Part shown: positions 16,914-25,689 of the stretch, in pieces
Position numbering within the stretch: position 1 is the stretch's first letter
Layout of the letters: every line of letters begins with the position of its first letter
From: Ruminococcus sp.
GTDB lineage: Bacteria; Bacillota; Clostridia; Oscillospirales; Ruminococcaceae
NCBI GenBank assembly: GCA_015066785.1
Contig: SVNT01000002.1
Coordinates: 124,001-188,000, forward strand
Length of the DNA: 64,000 nt
Direction of reading: 5' to 3'
Program-made: the position numbers and the translations under genes
Notes under the pieces: generated by a model
What the model was told of the DNA's origin: nothing
The model's database searches: none
What the model saw: only the letters and a program-made list of their open reading frames with translations

Positions 16914-18878
16914 CTAACTTCTTTCTCTCAGATGTTCGTCGATAGCCGCCTTGAGTCTTTCACGGGCCTCCTTGAAGGATACGCCTTCAAGCTGTGCGCC
17001 TGCCATAGTCTGATGACCGCCGCCGCCCAGCTTTTCCATGACAATCTGCACATTCAGCGCACCCATTGAGCGTGCGGAGTAGCACATCATTCCTTCGCTT
17101 TCGTAGATTACGAATGCGGCGTCAACGCCTGCTATTCCGAGGAGCTCGTCTGCCGCCTGCGGTGCAATCGTGCGGATATCTTCGGTCTTTATGTCGCTTG
17201 TTGCAATAGCGCAGTTTTCATACACAATCGCCGAGGCAACGAGCTTTGTCTTCTTCTGATAGCTTTCTATCGAGCTTGCAAACAGCGAGCGCACAAGAAC
17301 GGTATCGGCGCCGAGCTTTCTCAAAAATGCGGCAGCCTCAAAGGTACGCACGCCCGTACGCATGATGAAATTCTTGGTGTCAAGCATAATTCCCGCAAGG
17401 AGAGCCTCCGCATAGCAGGAGGAAAGTCGTCCTGCGTCGCCGAAGTACTGAACAAGCTCCGCCACCATTTCGGAGGCCGACGATGCGTACGGCTCGTGGT
17501 GGAAGATTACCGCATTTTCGATGTAGTCGACGAGCTTTCTGTGGTGGTCGATGATTACTATCTGCTTTGCTTTTTCGTAAAGCTCCCTGCTTTCGATGAT
17601 TTCCTTGCTGTGTGTGTCTACTATTATAAGGAGAGATGCGTCGGTGATTGAGCCGACAGCCTCCTCGGGAGTGATGAAGTAGTCGTAATCCTCTACGATT
17701 TCGTTTATGCGGTCGATGAGCGGGGCTGCGAGGTTCTTTTCGGGGTCTGCGACAACACGGACTTCCTTGTCCATATTATGTATAGCGCCCGCAAGTCCCA
17801 CAGCGGAGCCTATACTGTCGAGGTCGCCGAAGCTGTGCCCCATGATGTAGACTTTTTCGCTCTCCTCGATAAGACCGAGAAGACCCTGCGCAATCATACG
17901 GGTTTTTGCCTTTGTCTGCTTTTCAACACCCTGCGATACACCGCCGAAGAACTGGTATCCCGTGTCGGTCTTTACGGCAGCCTGGTCACCGCCTCTGCCG
18001 AGAGCCATATCGAGAGCCTGCTTTGCGAAAACTTCACTTTCTTCGAGGTTTACAGCGCCACGCCCTACCCCGACTGACAGGGTAACGGTGGTCTTGTCCT
18101 CAATGATGATTTCACGGGCAAGGTCGAGGATTTTGAACTTGTTTTCTATAATTTCCTCAAGCTGATATTCTTCCATTACCGCAATGAACTTGTCGTTGTC
18201 GGTCTTTCTGATGATACCCTTGGTGTTTTCCATAAAGGTTTCGAGGAGCTTCTGTATCTCCCCCGCAACTCGTGCGCTTTCACTTCCCTTTATGTTCTGG
18301 ATTGAGTCTTCGTAGTTGTCCACGACAATCAGGAGTACCGTCGGTCTTGACATATTGTACGCCTGTTCGAGTTCAACATACTCGGTGACATCTTCGAAAT
18401 AGAGCATTGAAAGCGTCGACTCTCCCTTCTTGTTGAGGGTTGCCGTCACACGATAATTGCGCTCGTTGTATTCGATGATTGTGCCACGCTTTGAGTAGGT
18501 CTTTTCTATGTCTATCGTGAGGATTGAACTCAGCTCCACTCCGAACGGGTCTTCGTCGTAGATGTATTCGGTGAAGCGTCGGTTGAACCACACTATCTTC
18601 CCCATTTCGTCGATGATAATTGTCGGCGCAGGGAAGTTGTATATGGTTTCACGCTCGGTATTGTTTATTTCGTCGTCCATTTCCGCAATGTAGCGATGGA
18701 CATTCTGCTGTGCGATAATGAACTGCATGATGAACAGAAAGCTCACAAGAGCAGTCACGAACAGCATTATCCACGACATCCACTCACTCTTGTTGATGAG
18801 CATTCCTGCCGAGCAGAACGCCGCAAATATAAGCGCTATTGCAGAAACAATGAGAGCGACCCATTTCCTGCCTTTCAA
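16914..18878 (-). CDS. gdpP: Cyclic-di-AMP phosphodiesterase GdpP
   Basis: 654 residues in standard GdpP order: two membrane helices (about 7-27 and 35-54), a PAS-like domain (about 80-170), a degenerate GGDEF domain (about 175-305), then DHH (about 340-490) and DHHA1 (about 560-650). DHH-type metal motifs are HSFGDLDS (348-355), VDTHS and IIDHH (442-446), and the DHHA1 loop GGGGHQ is near residue 620. The GGDEF motif itself is absent, as in characterised GdpP. It hydrolyses c-di-AMP to pApA, controlling osmolyte uptake and wall stress responses. gdpP-rplI-dnaB adjacency is widely conserved in Firmicutes; here one lipoprotein gene is inserted. Confidence 0.96.
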   Translation of the reverse strand: MKGRKWVALIVSAIALIFAAFCSAGMLINKSEWMSWIMLFVTALVSFLFIMQFIIAQQNVHRYIAEMDDEINNTERETIYNFPAPTIIIDEMGKIVWFNRRFTEYIYDEDPFGVELSSILTIDIEKTYSKRGTIIEYNERNYRVTATLNKKGESTLSMLYFEDVTEYVELEQAYNMSRPTVLLIVVDNYEDSIQNIKGSESARVAGEIQKLLETFMENTKGIIRKTDNDKFIAVMEEYQLEEIIENKFKILDLAREIIIEDKTTVTLSVGVGRGAVNLEESEVFAKQALDMALGRGGDQAAVKTDTGYQFFGGVSQGVEKQTKAKTRMIAQGLLGLIEESEKVYIMGHSFGDLDSIGSAVGLAGAIHNMDKEVRVVADPEKNLAAPLIDRINEIVEDYDYFITPEEAVGSITDASLLIIVDTHSKEIIESRELYEKAKQIVIIDHHRKLVDYIENAVIFHHEPYASSASEMVAELVQYFGDAGRLSSCYAEALLAGIMLDTKNFIMRTGVRTFEAAAFLRKLGADTVLVRSLFASSIESYQKKTKLVASAIVYENCAIATSDIKTEDIRTIAPQAADELLGIAGVDAAFVIYESEGMMCYSARSMGALNVQIVMEKLGGGGHQTMAGAQLEGVSFKEARERLKAAIDEHLRERS

Positions 18879-18896
18879 TCAGATCACCGCCTGTCG

Positions 18897-21014
18897 TTAA
18901 ATTTCCTGTATGATGGGAGAAATCATAGGACTTCTCTTTGTCTTTTCGAATATATAGTCCGAAAGTGTGTCCTTGAGCGCCGTGCGTATCATATTCCTGT
19001 CACGGTGACGCTTGTCAAGACATTCTTCGAGCGTTTCGGTCATGAGGCGCTTTGCACCTGCCATGAGCTCTTCCGATTCACGCACATACACAAACCCTCT
19101 GGAATACACATCGGGCCCTGCGAGGATAATTCCGTCGTCGAAGTCGATTGTCGCCACGACTGTAATCTGTCCGTCCTCTGCAAGACGCTTTCTGTCACGC
19201 AGAACGATTGAACCTACATCGCCGACTCCGCTTCCGTCAACGAGGATACGCCCTGCCGTGACTTTTCCCGCAACGGCGATTTTCGAGGAAGTGACTTCTA
19301 TCACATCACCGTTGTTGCCGATGATGATGTTTTCCTCGGGAATACCCATTGCGATTGCGGTTTCTGCGTGCTTGCGGAGATGCTTATACTCCCCGTGCAC
19401 GGGTATGAAGTATGTCGGGCGTGTCAACGCCATGATGAGCTTCTGCTCGTCCTGGCAGGCGTGTCCCGATACGTGAACGTCGTACATTGATTCGTAAATC
19501 ACGGTTGCGCCAAGACGCATAAGGTCGTTGACAACCTTTGTGACATATTTTTCGTTGCCGGGAATGGGGTTTGCCGAAATGATGATATAGTCAAGCGGAG
19601 TTATGCTTACCTTTCTGTGCTCGCCCGTTGACATTCTTGTAAGGGCAGACATAGCCTCGCCCTGACTTCCCGTTGTGACGATTACGATTTTTTCGGGCGG
19701 GTACTTGTTGATAAGGTCGATGTCGATGATTATTCCGTCGGGCACGGAGAGATAGCCAAGCTCTATTGCCTTGGAAATAACATTTATCATACTTCTTCCC
19801 GAAACGGCAACCTTGCGGTCAAATCTTACCGCACAGTCGACTACCTGCTGGATACGGTGTATGTTCGACGAGAAGGTCGCAATGATTATGCGCTTGCCTA
19901 TCGCCTCGTCGAAGAGTCGCCCGAAGGTCTTTCCGACGGTCTTTTCGGACGCTGTATATCCGCTTCTTTCGGAGTTTGTCGAATCCGCCATAAGTGCGAT
20001 TACGCCCTTGCTTCCGAGTTCGCCGAAGCGTGCAAGGTCGATGATTCCGCCTTCGATGGGGGTGTAGTCAACCTTGAAATCTCCCGTATGGACAACAATG
20101 CCCGCAGGTGTGTGTATCGCAAATGCGCAGGCGTCGGGGATTGAGTGGTTCACCCTTATGAACTCAACCGCCATACAGCCCATCTTCACGGTCTGACGGG
20201 GCTTTACCACATTCAGCTCAATCTCGCCGAGGAGCTGGTGCTCCTTCAGCTTGCCCTCGATAAGTCCGATAGTCAGCTTTGTCGCATACACGGGCGTCTT
20301 TATCTTCTTGAGGAGGTACGCAAGACCGCCGATGTGGTCTTCGTGGCCGTGTGTGATTACAATTCCACGGAGCTTGTCCGCATTCTGCTCGATATATGTG
20401 AAATCGGGGATTACAATGTCAACGCCGTAAAGGTCGGTGTCGGGGAATGCAAGTCCGCAGTCAACGATGAACATATCGTTTTCATATTCGAACACCGTGA
20501 GGTTCTTTCCGATTTCGTTAAGACCGCCGAGGGGTATGATTTTAAGCGGATTTCCGCTTTTCTTGTTCACCGAACGGATAATCTCCCTCGAGGCGATAGC
20601 CTCGTTCTTTGAAAGTCCGCCGTCGTTCTTCGGTGCGGGGGCGTTCTGCTTTCTGCTGTTTGATGTCAGCTTTGCAGGCGTATTGTTCTTCTTCGGTGCT
20701 TTTTTGGTGTTCTGCTTTTTCTCCGCCTTCTGTTCAGCCTGCTTTTTCGTGTTCTTTTTCGGCTGTTCCTTCTTCTTTGTCTTTGCGGGCTGTATGTTTT
20801 CGGTGTAGTCGCTGTCGTCATAGCTTACAGCAGGGGCGTTGTTCCTCTGCATAGCCTCGTATTCCGCAAAGTTTGCCGCTTTTTTCTGCGGCGGCTTTCT
20901 GAAAAGACTTGCTGTCAGTATGTCCGATTTTTCGCCGTCGGAGTTATTCTTCTTGTTCTTGGGAGCAATCTTTTCTGTGAAATCCCCGAAGGGAAATCCG
21001 TTCTTTTTCTCCAA
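18897..21014 (-). CDS. rnj: Ribonuclease J with long lysine-rich N-terminal extension
   Basis: 705 residues, about 150 longer than typical RNase J (about 555). Residues 1-155 are a low-complexity, lysine/glutamine/alanine-rich tail. The catalytic part starts near 156 (NPLKIIPLGGLNEIGKN). It has the metallo-beta-lactamase motif HGHEDHIGG (222-230), the beta-CASP domain (ADSTNSERSGYT region), and the C-terminal motifs SGHA and PVHGEY. RNase J is a 5'-3' exonuclease and endonuclease central to mRNA decay and rRNA maturation. The start is TTG at 21014 after AGAGG; no ATG occurs before residue 55. First gene of a long minus-strand operon with a consensus promoter. The basic tail may bind RNA or partners (inference). 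Confidence 0.95.
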   Translation of the reverse strand: MEKKNGFPFGDFTEKIAPKNKKNNSDGEKSDILTASLFRKPPQKKAANFAEYEAMQRNNAPAVSYDDSDYTENIQPAKTKKKEQPKKNTKKQAEQKAEKKQNTKKAPKKNNTPAKLTSNSRKQNAPAPKNDGGLSKNEAIASREIIRSVNKKSGNPLKIIPLGGLNEIGKNLTVFEYENDMFIVDCGLAFPDTDLYGVDIVIPDFTYIEQNADKLRGIVITHGHEDHIGGLAYLLKKIKTPVYATKLTIGLIEGKLKEHQLLGEIELNVVKPRQTVKMGCMAVEFIRVNHSIPDACAFAIHTPAGIVVHTGDFKVDYTPIEGGIIDLARFGELGSKGVIALMADSTNSERSGYTASEKTVGKTFGRLFDEAIGKRIIIATFSSNIHRIQQVVDCAVRFDRKVAVSGRSMINVISKAIELGYLSVPDGIIIDIDLINKYPPEKIVIVTTGSQGEAMSALTRMSTGEHRKVSITPLDYIIISANPIPGNEKYVTKVVNDLMRLGATVIYESMYDVHVSGHACQDEQKLIMALTRPTYFIPVHGEYKHLRKHAETAIAMGIPEENIIIGNNGDVIEVTSSKIAVAGKVTAGRILVDGSGVGDVGSIVLRDRKRLAEDGQITVVATIDFDDGIILAGPDVYSRGFVYVRESEELMAGAKRLMTETLEECLDKRHRDRNMIRTALKDTLSDYIFEKTKRSPMISPIIQEI

Positions 21015-21131
21015 ACAAATTACCTCTCTTTATTAAAATGTTTTATGTAATCTTCCGCAGAGTACAAGCGGAAGAAATAAGGGCTTTTTTATCCGCCCCG
21101 AAGTAAAATCGGGACATAAATATACATATTA

Positions 21132-21160
21132 ATTATAGCAGATTTATCCGTCGGTGTCAA
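21132..21160 (-). promoter_or_regulatory. Consensus promoter of the rnj-gdpP-dnaB-ftsH operon
   Basis: On the minus strand TTGACA (21160-21155), a 17-base spacer and TATAAT (21137-21132) are a perfect match. The leader is about 110 bases and contains a CTTCCGC/GCGGAAG hairpin (about 21040-21075). A CACGCC-gaga-GGCGTG hairpin (21162-21177) lies just upstream and may end the previous transcript. Confidence 0.92.
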
Positions 21161-21194
21161 TCACGCCGAGAGGCGTGTTTATCGCCACGAAAGG

Positions 21195-23477
21195 CTAATC
21201 CTCGCATTTTTTCAGTTCGTTCTCGTAAAAGTCGCAGATTTCCGACGCACTTTCGTTTTTAAAGCTCTCGACGAACAGCATAGCGCCCCTGCCCGACTTT
21301 ATCGGGTGGAGAAGTACCCTCGCACCCTCACGGCCGATGAGTATTCCCTCGTCGGTGCCGACGCATTCCTCACAGACCGAGCGCAGTCGTGTGCGGGAGA
21401 TGTTCTTCATCGGAACAAACCGTGTGACCGAGTTGAAATCGGGCAGTTCGGCAACGGCCTCGGCAAGCGTCTGCTTACGCTCCGCAAGGCCACGCACAAC
21501 CGTCGCCACAAGGGAAAAAGCGTCGAGGGGCGCTGTCCATTCCCGTGCGAGAGTGCGAGCCTCGTCGTCGCCATTATCCGACGGACAACTGCAATACCTC
21601 AGAACCCTTGTGCCGTACTTTGCCGCAAGCAAGTCCGCCGCCGACGGAGCGGAGTACGGCAACGCCACATTCTTACCGTGACGGAATTCCTCACGGCAGG
21701 CGAGGAGCAGCAGTTTTTCGTAGAACACATATCCGCTTTTGTCGGAGTATGCCGACGCCCTGCGCCCGTCCGACGAAATGTTGAAAATCAGCCGTTCGTT
21801 TCCGCTGTGGGAGGAGAAAATCCGTCTGCCGAGGGCAGAAACCGCCCTGTCGGACGACGATATTTCCACGGAAATATCCTCAGCACCGCCGAGCTTTTTC
21901 TGTAAGGTGAGGGCGTAAAGCTCTGTCACCGGGGAAATGTCGGTGAATTTCCCGAACCGTGCAAACGACGCCCTCGGATAGTCGCCGCAGTGCAGACCCT
22001 CCTCGATATTTCTTTCGTCGGCACGGGAAATCGGCAGTCCGCCCGAGGAGAATATGCGGAGCTTTGCCGTCGCTCCGCCCTCGACATAACATTCTGCGGG
22101 GATATTTCCCGAAGCGGCGGCGAAGTCGGTTTCGGGCAGGGTACATTCCCCCGTGAAGAATACATCCGCACCTGCCGCCATCGCCCCCGACGCTGTCGCA
22201 AGGGCAAGGGCTTTTCCCGACGGCGTGGCGTTACAGCCGATACAAAGCCTGTCGGAAATCCGTGCGAGCGCCGCCCCGACGGTCACCGCAACCGACGGAG
22301 TGAGCGTCACTCCCGTATCGCCGCATATTCCGTCGTCGCTTATGCGGATACGCTCCCCCGTGCCGTATTTTATGTCGTAGGAAACATCAGCGGCGGGAGA
22401 GATTTCCTTCTTCGCCCATATGCGAACGCCCGACTCAACGACAGCGTCCCTGCCGACGATACTTCCTGCGCCGACAACGGCGTTTTCGTACACCGCCGCC
22501 CCGTCGGAAACCCGTGCGCCCTGACAGATTACCGCCTCGTTGCAGGTTGCCCTTTCGCCGACATACGCACCCTCGCAGATGACAGCCCCGTGAATTTTAG
22601 CCCCCCGGCAGATTGTCGTGTTGTCGCAAAGAACGCTGTATGCGTCGATGACAGCGCCCTCGCCTATGTGGACATTATTGCCGATGTACGCAGGCGGAGT
22701 AATCCTTGCGCCGCTGTAACATTCCCTTCCCGAGCAGGTTATTCCGCCGAGGGTACGGTGTCCGTCGGGAATGAGGTTTATCCCGTTGCCGAGAACATCG
22801 TGCTGACAGCGAAGATAGCTTTCGATGTCGTCGATGTCGCAGTGATAGCCGCTGTCCTCTACGGCGGCGATTTTCATTCCCGACGAGAGCATCTTCGGGA
22901 AGAACTCACGGCAGAGGTCGCATTGTCCGCCCTTTTCTATCCGTGCGACAGCGCTTGCCGAGAGAATGTACACTCCCCCGTCGGAGAGGAAATCCCGACA
23001 GGACTCACGGGGAGGTCTGTGTGTCACTTCGGTGACAAAGCCCTCGTCGTCGGCGGAAAATACCGTGCGTGAGGAATAATCCCCGTCACGCCGCACGATG
23101 ACTGCGGCGTCTGCGTTCTTCTCCGAAAATACCGAGATTGCCCGTGTTATGTCGAAGTCGCAGAGGACATCACCGCAGAGAACGAGGACATCTTCGCCGT
23201 CTGCGGAGGAGGCAACCGCCCCCGCCGTGCCGAGAGGGGAATCCTCATACGCAAAGGAAATTTCGGTGCCGTCGGTTCTTCCGTCGAGCATATCCTCAAG
23301 CACGTCGCCCTTGTAGCCGAGCGACAGCGTGACCGAGGTTATTCCGTGGCGGCGTAAAAGCTCCAGCGTGTAGAGGATAACGGGCTTTCCGCACACGGAA
23401 AGAGCAGGCTTCGGAAGGTTGCAGGTCAGCGGTCGGAGGTGTGTGCCCTCTCCCCCGCAAAGAATGATTGCTTTCAT
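21195..23477 (-). CDS. Nucleotidyltransferase / left-handed-helix / phosphohexomutase-like fusion protein
   Basis: 760 residues in three parts. Residues 1-230 form an NDP-sugar pyrophosphorylase domain (MKAIILCGGEGTHLRPLT, then PLGTAGA and DVLVLCGDVLCDFD). Residues 240-375 are hexapeptide repeats forming a left-handed beta helix (GNNVHIGEGAVIDAYSVLCD and onward). Residues 380-750 resemble phosphomannomutase/phosphoglucomutase. Two deviations stand out. The signature arginine in GGxGTR is histidine (GEGTH). The phosphoserine loop TASHNP of mutases is missing: after the TLPETDFAA segment the chain reads ECYVEGGATAK. The mutase half is therefore probably not a normal catalyst. Related fusions are annotated as mannose-1-phosphate guanylyltransferase-like. 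A role in wall or capsule sugar supply is inferred. Confidence 0.85.
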   Translation of the reverse strand: MKAIILCGGEGTHLRPLTCNLPKPALSVCGKPVILYTLELLRRHGITSVTLSLGYKGDVLEDMLDGRTDGTEISFAYEDSPLGTAGAVASSADGEDVLVLCGDVLCDFDITRAISVFSEKNADAAVIVRRDGDYSSRTVFSADDEGFVTEVTHRPPRESCRDFLSDGGVYILSASAVARIEKGGQCDLCREFFPKMLSSGMKIAAVEDSGYHCDIDDIESYLRCQHDVLGNGINLIPDGHRTLGGITCSGRECYSGARITPPAYIGNNVHIGEGAVIDAYSVLCDNTTICRGAKIHGAVICEGAYVGERATCNEAVICQGARVSDGAAVYENAVVGAGSIVGRDAVVESGVRIWAKKEISPAADVSYDIKYGTGERIRISDDGICGDTGVTLTPSVAVTVGAALARISDRLCIGCNATPSGKALALATASGAMAAGADVFFTGECTLPETDFAAASGNIPAECYVEGGATAKLRIFSSGGLPISRADERNIEEGLHCGDYPRASFARFGKFTDISPVTELYALTLQKKLGGAEDISVEISSSDRAVSALGRRIFSSHSGNERLIFNISSDGRRASAYSDKSGYVFYEKLLLLACREEFRHGKNVALPYSAPSAADLLAAKYGTRVLRYCSCPSDNGDDEARTLAREWTAPLDAFSLVATVVRGLAERKQTLAEAVAELPDFNSVTRFVPMKNISRTRLRSVCEECVGTDEGILIGREGARVLLHPIKSGRGAMLFVESFKNESASEICDFYENELKKCED

Positions 23478-23488
23478 AAAAATAAAAC

Positions 23489-23521
23489 AACTCCCATACT
23501 TTTTTGATTAGTATGGGAGTT
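23489..23521 (-). terminator. Terminator or leader hairpin between fakA-like and nucleotidyltransferase genes
   Basis: AACTCCCATAC (23489-23499) pairs perfectly with GTATGGGAGTT (23511-23521). On the minus strand it is followed by GTTTTATTTTT, then the ATG of the downstream gene. The GGGAG that would serve as that gene's ribosome site is inside the stem, and no separate promoter fits in the 55-base gap. Confidence 0.85.
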
Positions 23522-23532
23522 ATATGAGTATT

Positions 23533-25191
23533 TTATTCCACTGAAACTATATAGTAGTACACGGGCTGACCGCCGTTGATAAGCGTGATTTCAACCTTGT
23601 CGCCGAATTTCTGCTGCATGAATTCGAGGGTTTCCTGCGCTCTTGTGTCTGTAACGTCCGCACCGTAGATGAGTGTTACAAAGCTGCTGTCGGATTTCAC
23701 GAGCTTCTTTGTCAGCTTGTAGGTTGCCTTCTGCACGTCCTTTTCGGAGAATGCGAGCTTTCCGTTTTCGAGAGCGAGGATTTCGCCCTGCTTTATCTTC
23801 TTGCCGTCGATTTCGGAGTCACGGGCAGCAAAGGTTACCTGACCTGTCTGTACATGCTCGATAGCCTTTGTCATAGCCATTCTGTTTTCGCTGAAGTCTG
23901 CGTTGTCGTCGAATACGAGCATAGCTGACATTCCCTGCGGGATTGAGCGTGACTGGAGTACGCAGACTTTTCTGTCGGCGAGCTTTATTGCCTGCTCTGC
24001 CGCCATTATGATATTCTTGTTGTTCGGAAGAACGAATACTGTCTCTGCGGGTGTTGCGTGGATAGCCTGAAGAATATCGTCTGTCGAGGGGTTCATTGTC
24101 TGACCGCCACGAACGATACAGTCAACGCCGAGGTCTCTGAACATATCCTCAACGCCCTGACCTGCGGCAACGGCAACAAAGCCGTACTTTCTGTCGGGGT
24201 CGACTTCCTTGTATTCAAAGCCTGAGAGCTTCTTTGCTTCACGCACCTTGCCCTCGTGCTGAATTCTCATATTTTCAATCTTCGGCTTGGGGTTGTTGAT
24301 GAACTGACCGAATTCAAGCGCCTTCTGGAGTGCCTTTCCGGGATTGTCGGTATGCACGTGAACCTTGATGATTTCGTCGTCGTCAACCACAACAACGCAG
24401 TCGCCGATTGTTTCGAGGTATGCACGGAGCTTGAGCGGGTCGGGACAGTCGGATGATTTTTCTACAATAAACTCTGTGCAGTAGGTGAAGTTGATTTCCT
24501 CGTCGTCGTCATTGAATGCCGATACGCCGAATGTCGCAACCTCACGCTCGCCCGATTTTTCTTCGGGCTTTGCAACCTTTCCGCCCTTGAAGATGTCAAG
24601 CATTGCGTTCCATATAACGAGAAGTCCCATACCGCCTGCGTCAACAACGCCTGCTTTCTTGAGTACGGGGAGCTGCTCGGGAGTCTTGTCGAGAGCAATT
24701 TTAGCCTCCTTGCAGACTTCTTCCCACAGTACAGAGGAGTCGTCTGTCTTGTCGCAGAAATCCTTTGCCTTTTCGGCAGCCTTTCTTGCAACCGTGAGGA
24801 TTGTACCCTCGGTAGGGTTCATTACAGCCTTGTAGGCTGCGTCAACGCCAAGCTCAAGCGCAAGCGCAAGGTCTGCGGGAGTAGCCTCTGCCTTGCCCGA
24901 AAGTCCCTTTGAAAATCCTCTGAAAAGGAGGGAGAGGATAACGCCCGAGTTACCTCTCGCACCACGGAGGAGCGATGACGCCGCAGCGTCGGCAACAGCG
25001 GTAACGGTAACCTTGTCGTCCATTCTCTGAAGCTCGGCAACGGTATTGCCTATTGTCATTGACATATTTGTTCCCGTATCTCCGTCGGGGACGGGGTATA
25101 CGTTCAACTCGTCAACATCTCTCTTTTTTTCTGAAATGACTACCGCAGCGGATATAAATGCGTCACGGAGCATCTTTCCCTTGATTACCAT
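23533..25191 (-). CDS. DAK2/DhaL-domain fatty acid kinase subunit (FakA/YloV-like)
   Basis: 552 residues. The N-terminal DhaL (DAK2) ATP-binding domain (about 1-200) carries NVYPVPDGDTGTNM, the metal-coordinating aspartate motif, and SLLRGARGNSGVILSLLFRGF. A central region follows, and then a DegV-like C-terminal part (about 300-550). This is the FakA family: with a FakB partner it phosphorylates exogenous fatty acids to acyl-phosphate for phospholipid synthesis. No fakB gene is visible nearby. It is downstream of an Asp23-family gene, the order conserved in Firmicutes (yloU-yloV). Confidence 0.93.
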   Translation of the reverse strand: MVIKGKMLRDAFISAAVVISEKKRDVDELNVYPVPDGDTGTNMSMTIGNTVAELQRMDDKVTVTAVADAAASSLLRGARGNSGVILSLLFRGFSKGLSGKAEATPADLALALELGVDAAYKAVMNPTEGTILTVARKAAEKAKDFCDKTDDSSVLWEEVCKEAKIALDKTPEQLPVLKKAGVVDAGGMGLLVIWNAMLDIFKGGKVAKPEEKSGEREVATFGVSAFNDDDEEINFTYCTEFIVEKSSDCPDPLKLRAYLETIGDCVVVVDDDEIIKVHVHTDNPGKALQKALEFGQFINNPKPKIENMRIQHEGKVREAKKLSGFEYKEVDPDRKYGFVAVAAGQGVEDMFRDLGVDCIVRGGQTMNPSTDDILQAIHATPAETVFVLPNNKNIIMAAEQAIKLADRKVCVLQSRSIPQGMSAMLVFDDNADFSENRMAMTKAIEHVQTGQVTFAARDSEIDGKKIKQGEILALENGKLAFSEKDVQKATYKLTKKLVKSDSSFVTLIYGADVTDTRAQETLEFMQQKFGDKVEITLINGGQPVYYYIVSVE

Positions 25192-25243
25192 AATAAAATA
25201 CTCAAACCTTTCTGATAGTGTGATTTATCCCGTACGGTAGGTA

Positions 25244-25603
25244 TCAGCTTTCCATTCCGTCGATGAAAACATTTACCTTGTTTACCTTCAGCGAGGTGTC
25301 GTTTTCTATCGCATACTGTACCTTGTGCTTTATGCTGTCGGAAATTGCGTTTATGTTAGTACCGTATCTCACGGTAATGTGAAGGTCTATGCTGAGGGAA
25401 TTGTCCTTGCCGTAGCGGATTAAAACGCCACGGTCAATCTCGTCCGCCTTTTTTATCTTGAGTAAGGAAAGCAAATTCTGTTTTGCACCGCTTGTATTCA
25501 TCTTGACAACGCCGAAGCAGTTTGTCACCGTGCGTCCGATGAGCTTTATGAGGTATTCATGCGAAATACCGATACTTCCGATGTGGTTTTCTATTTTAAG
25601 CAT
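25244..25603 (-). CDS. Asp23/Gls24 family protein (YloU-like)
   Basis: 119 residues. The Asp23 pattern is visible: ISHEYLIKLIGRTVTNCFGVVKM near the N-terminus and LSIDLHITVRYGTNINAISDSIKHKVQYAIEN in the second half, ending VNKVNVFIDG. Family members are abundant alkaline-shock or envelope-stress proteins. The partner order Asp23-then-FakA is conserved across Firmicutes. It has its own promoter 50 bases upstream and leads the fakA-like gene by 52 bases. Confidence 0.92.
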   Translation of the reverse strand: MLKIENHIGSIGISHEYLIKLIGRTVTNCFGVVKMNTSGAKQNLLSLLKIKKADEIDRGVLIRYGKDNSLSIDLHITVRYGTNINAISDSIKHKVQYAIENDTSLKVNKVNVFIDGMES

Positions 25604-25654
25604 TGTGCAGTCATTCCTTTCATTTATATATAGTCTTTTTTACAGCCAAAGGTC

Positions 25655-25683
25655 ATTATAGCATATTTTTTTGCGTTCTGCAA
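25655..25683 (-). promoter_or_regulatory. Promoter of the Asp23-fakA unit
   Basis: On the minus strand TTGCAG (25683-25678), a 17-base spacer and TATAAT (25660-25655). It lies directly after the stop codon of the upstream zinc-finger gene at 25690, where no terminator hairpin is visible, so read-through is possible. Confidence 0.85.
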
Positions 25684-25689
25684 GTGCGG

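Noticed and set aside
21990..23072. 360-residue plus-strand frame
   Set aside because: It lies antisense to the nucleotidyltransferase gene; it is a by-product of GC-rich third positions and has no recognisable domain.
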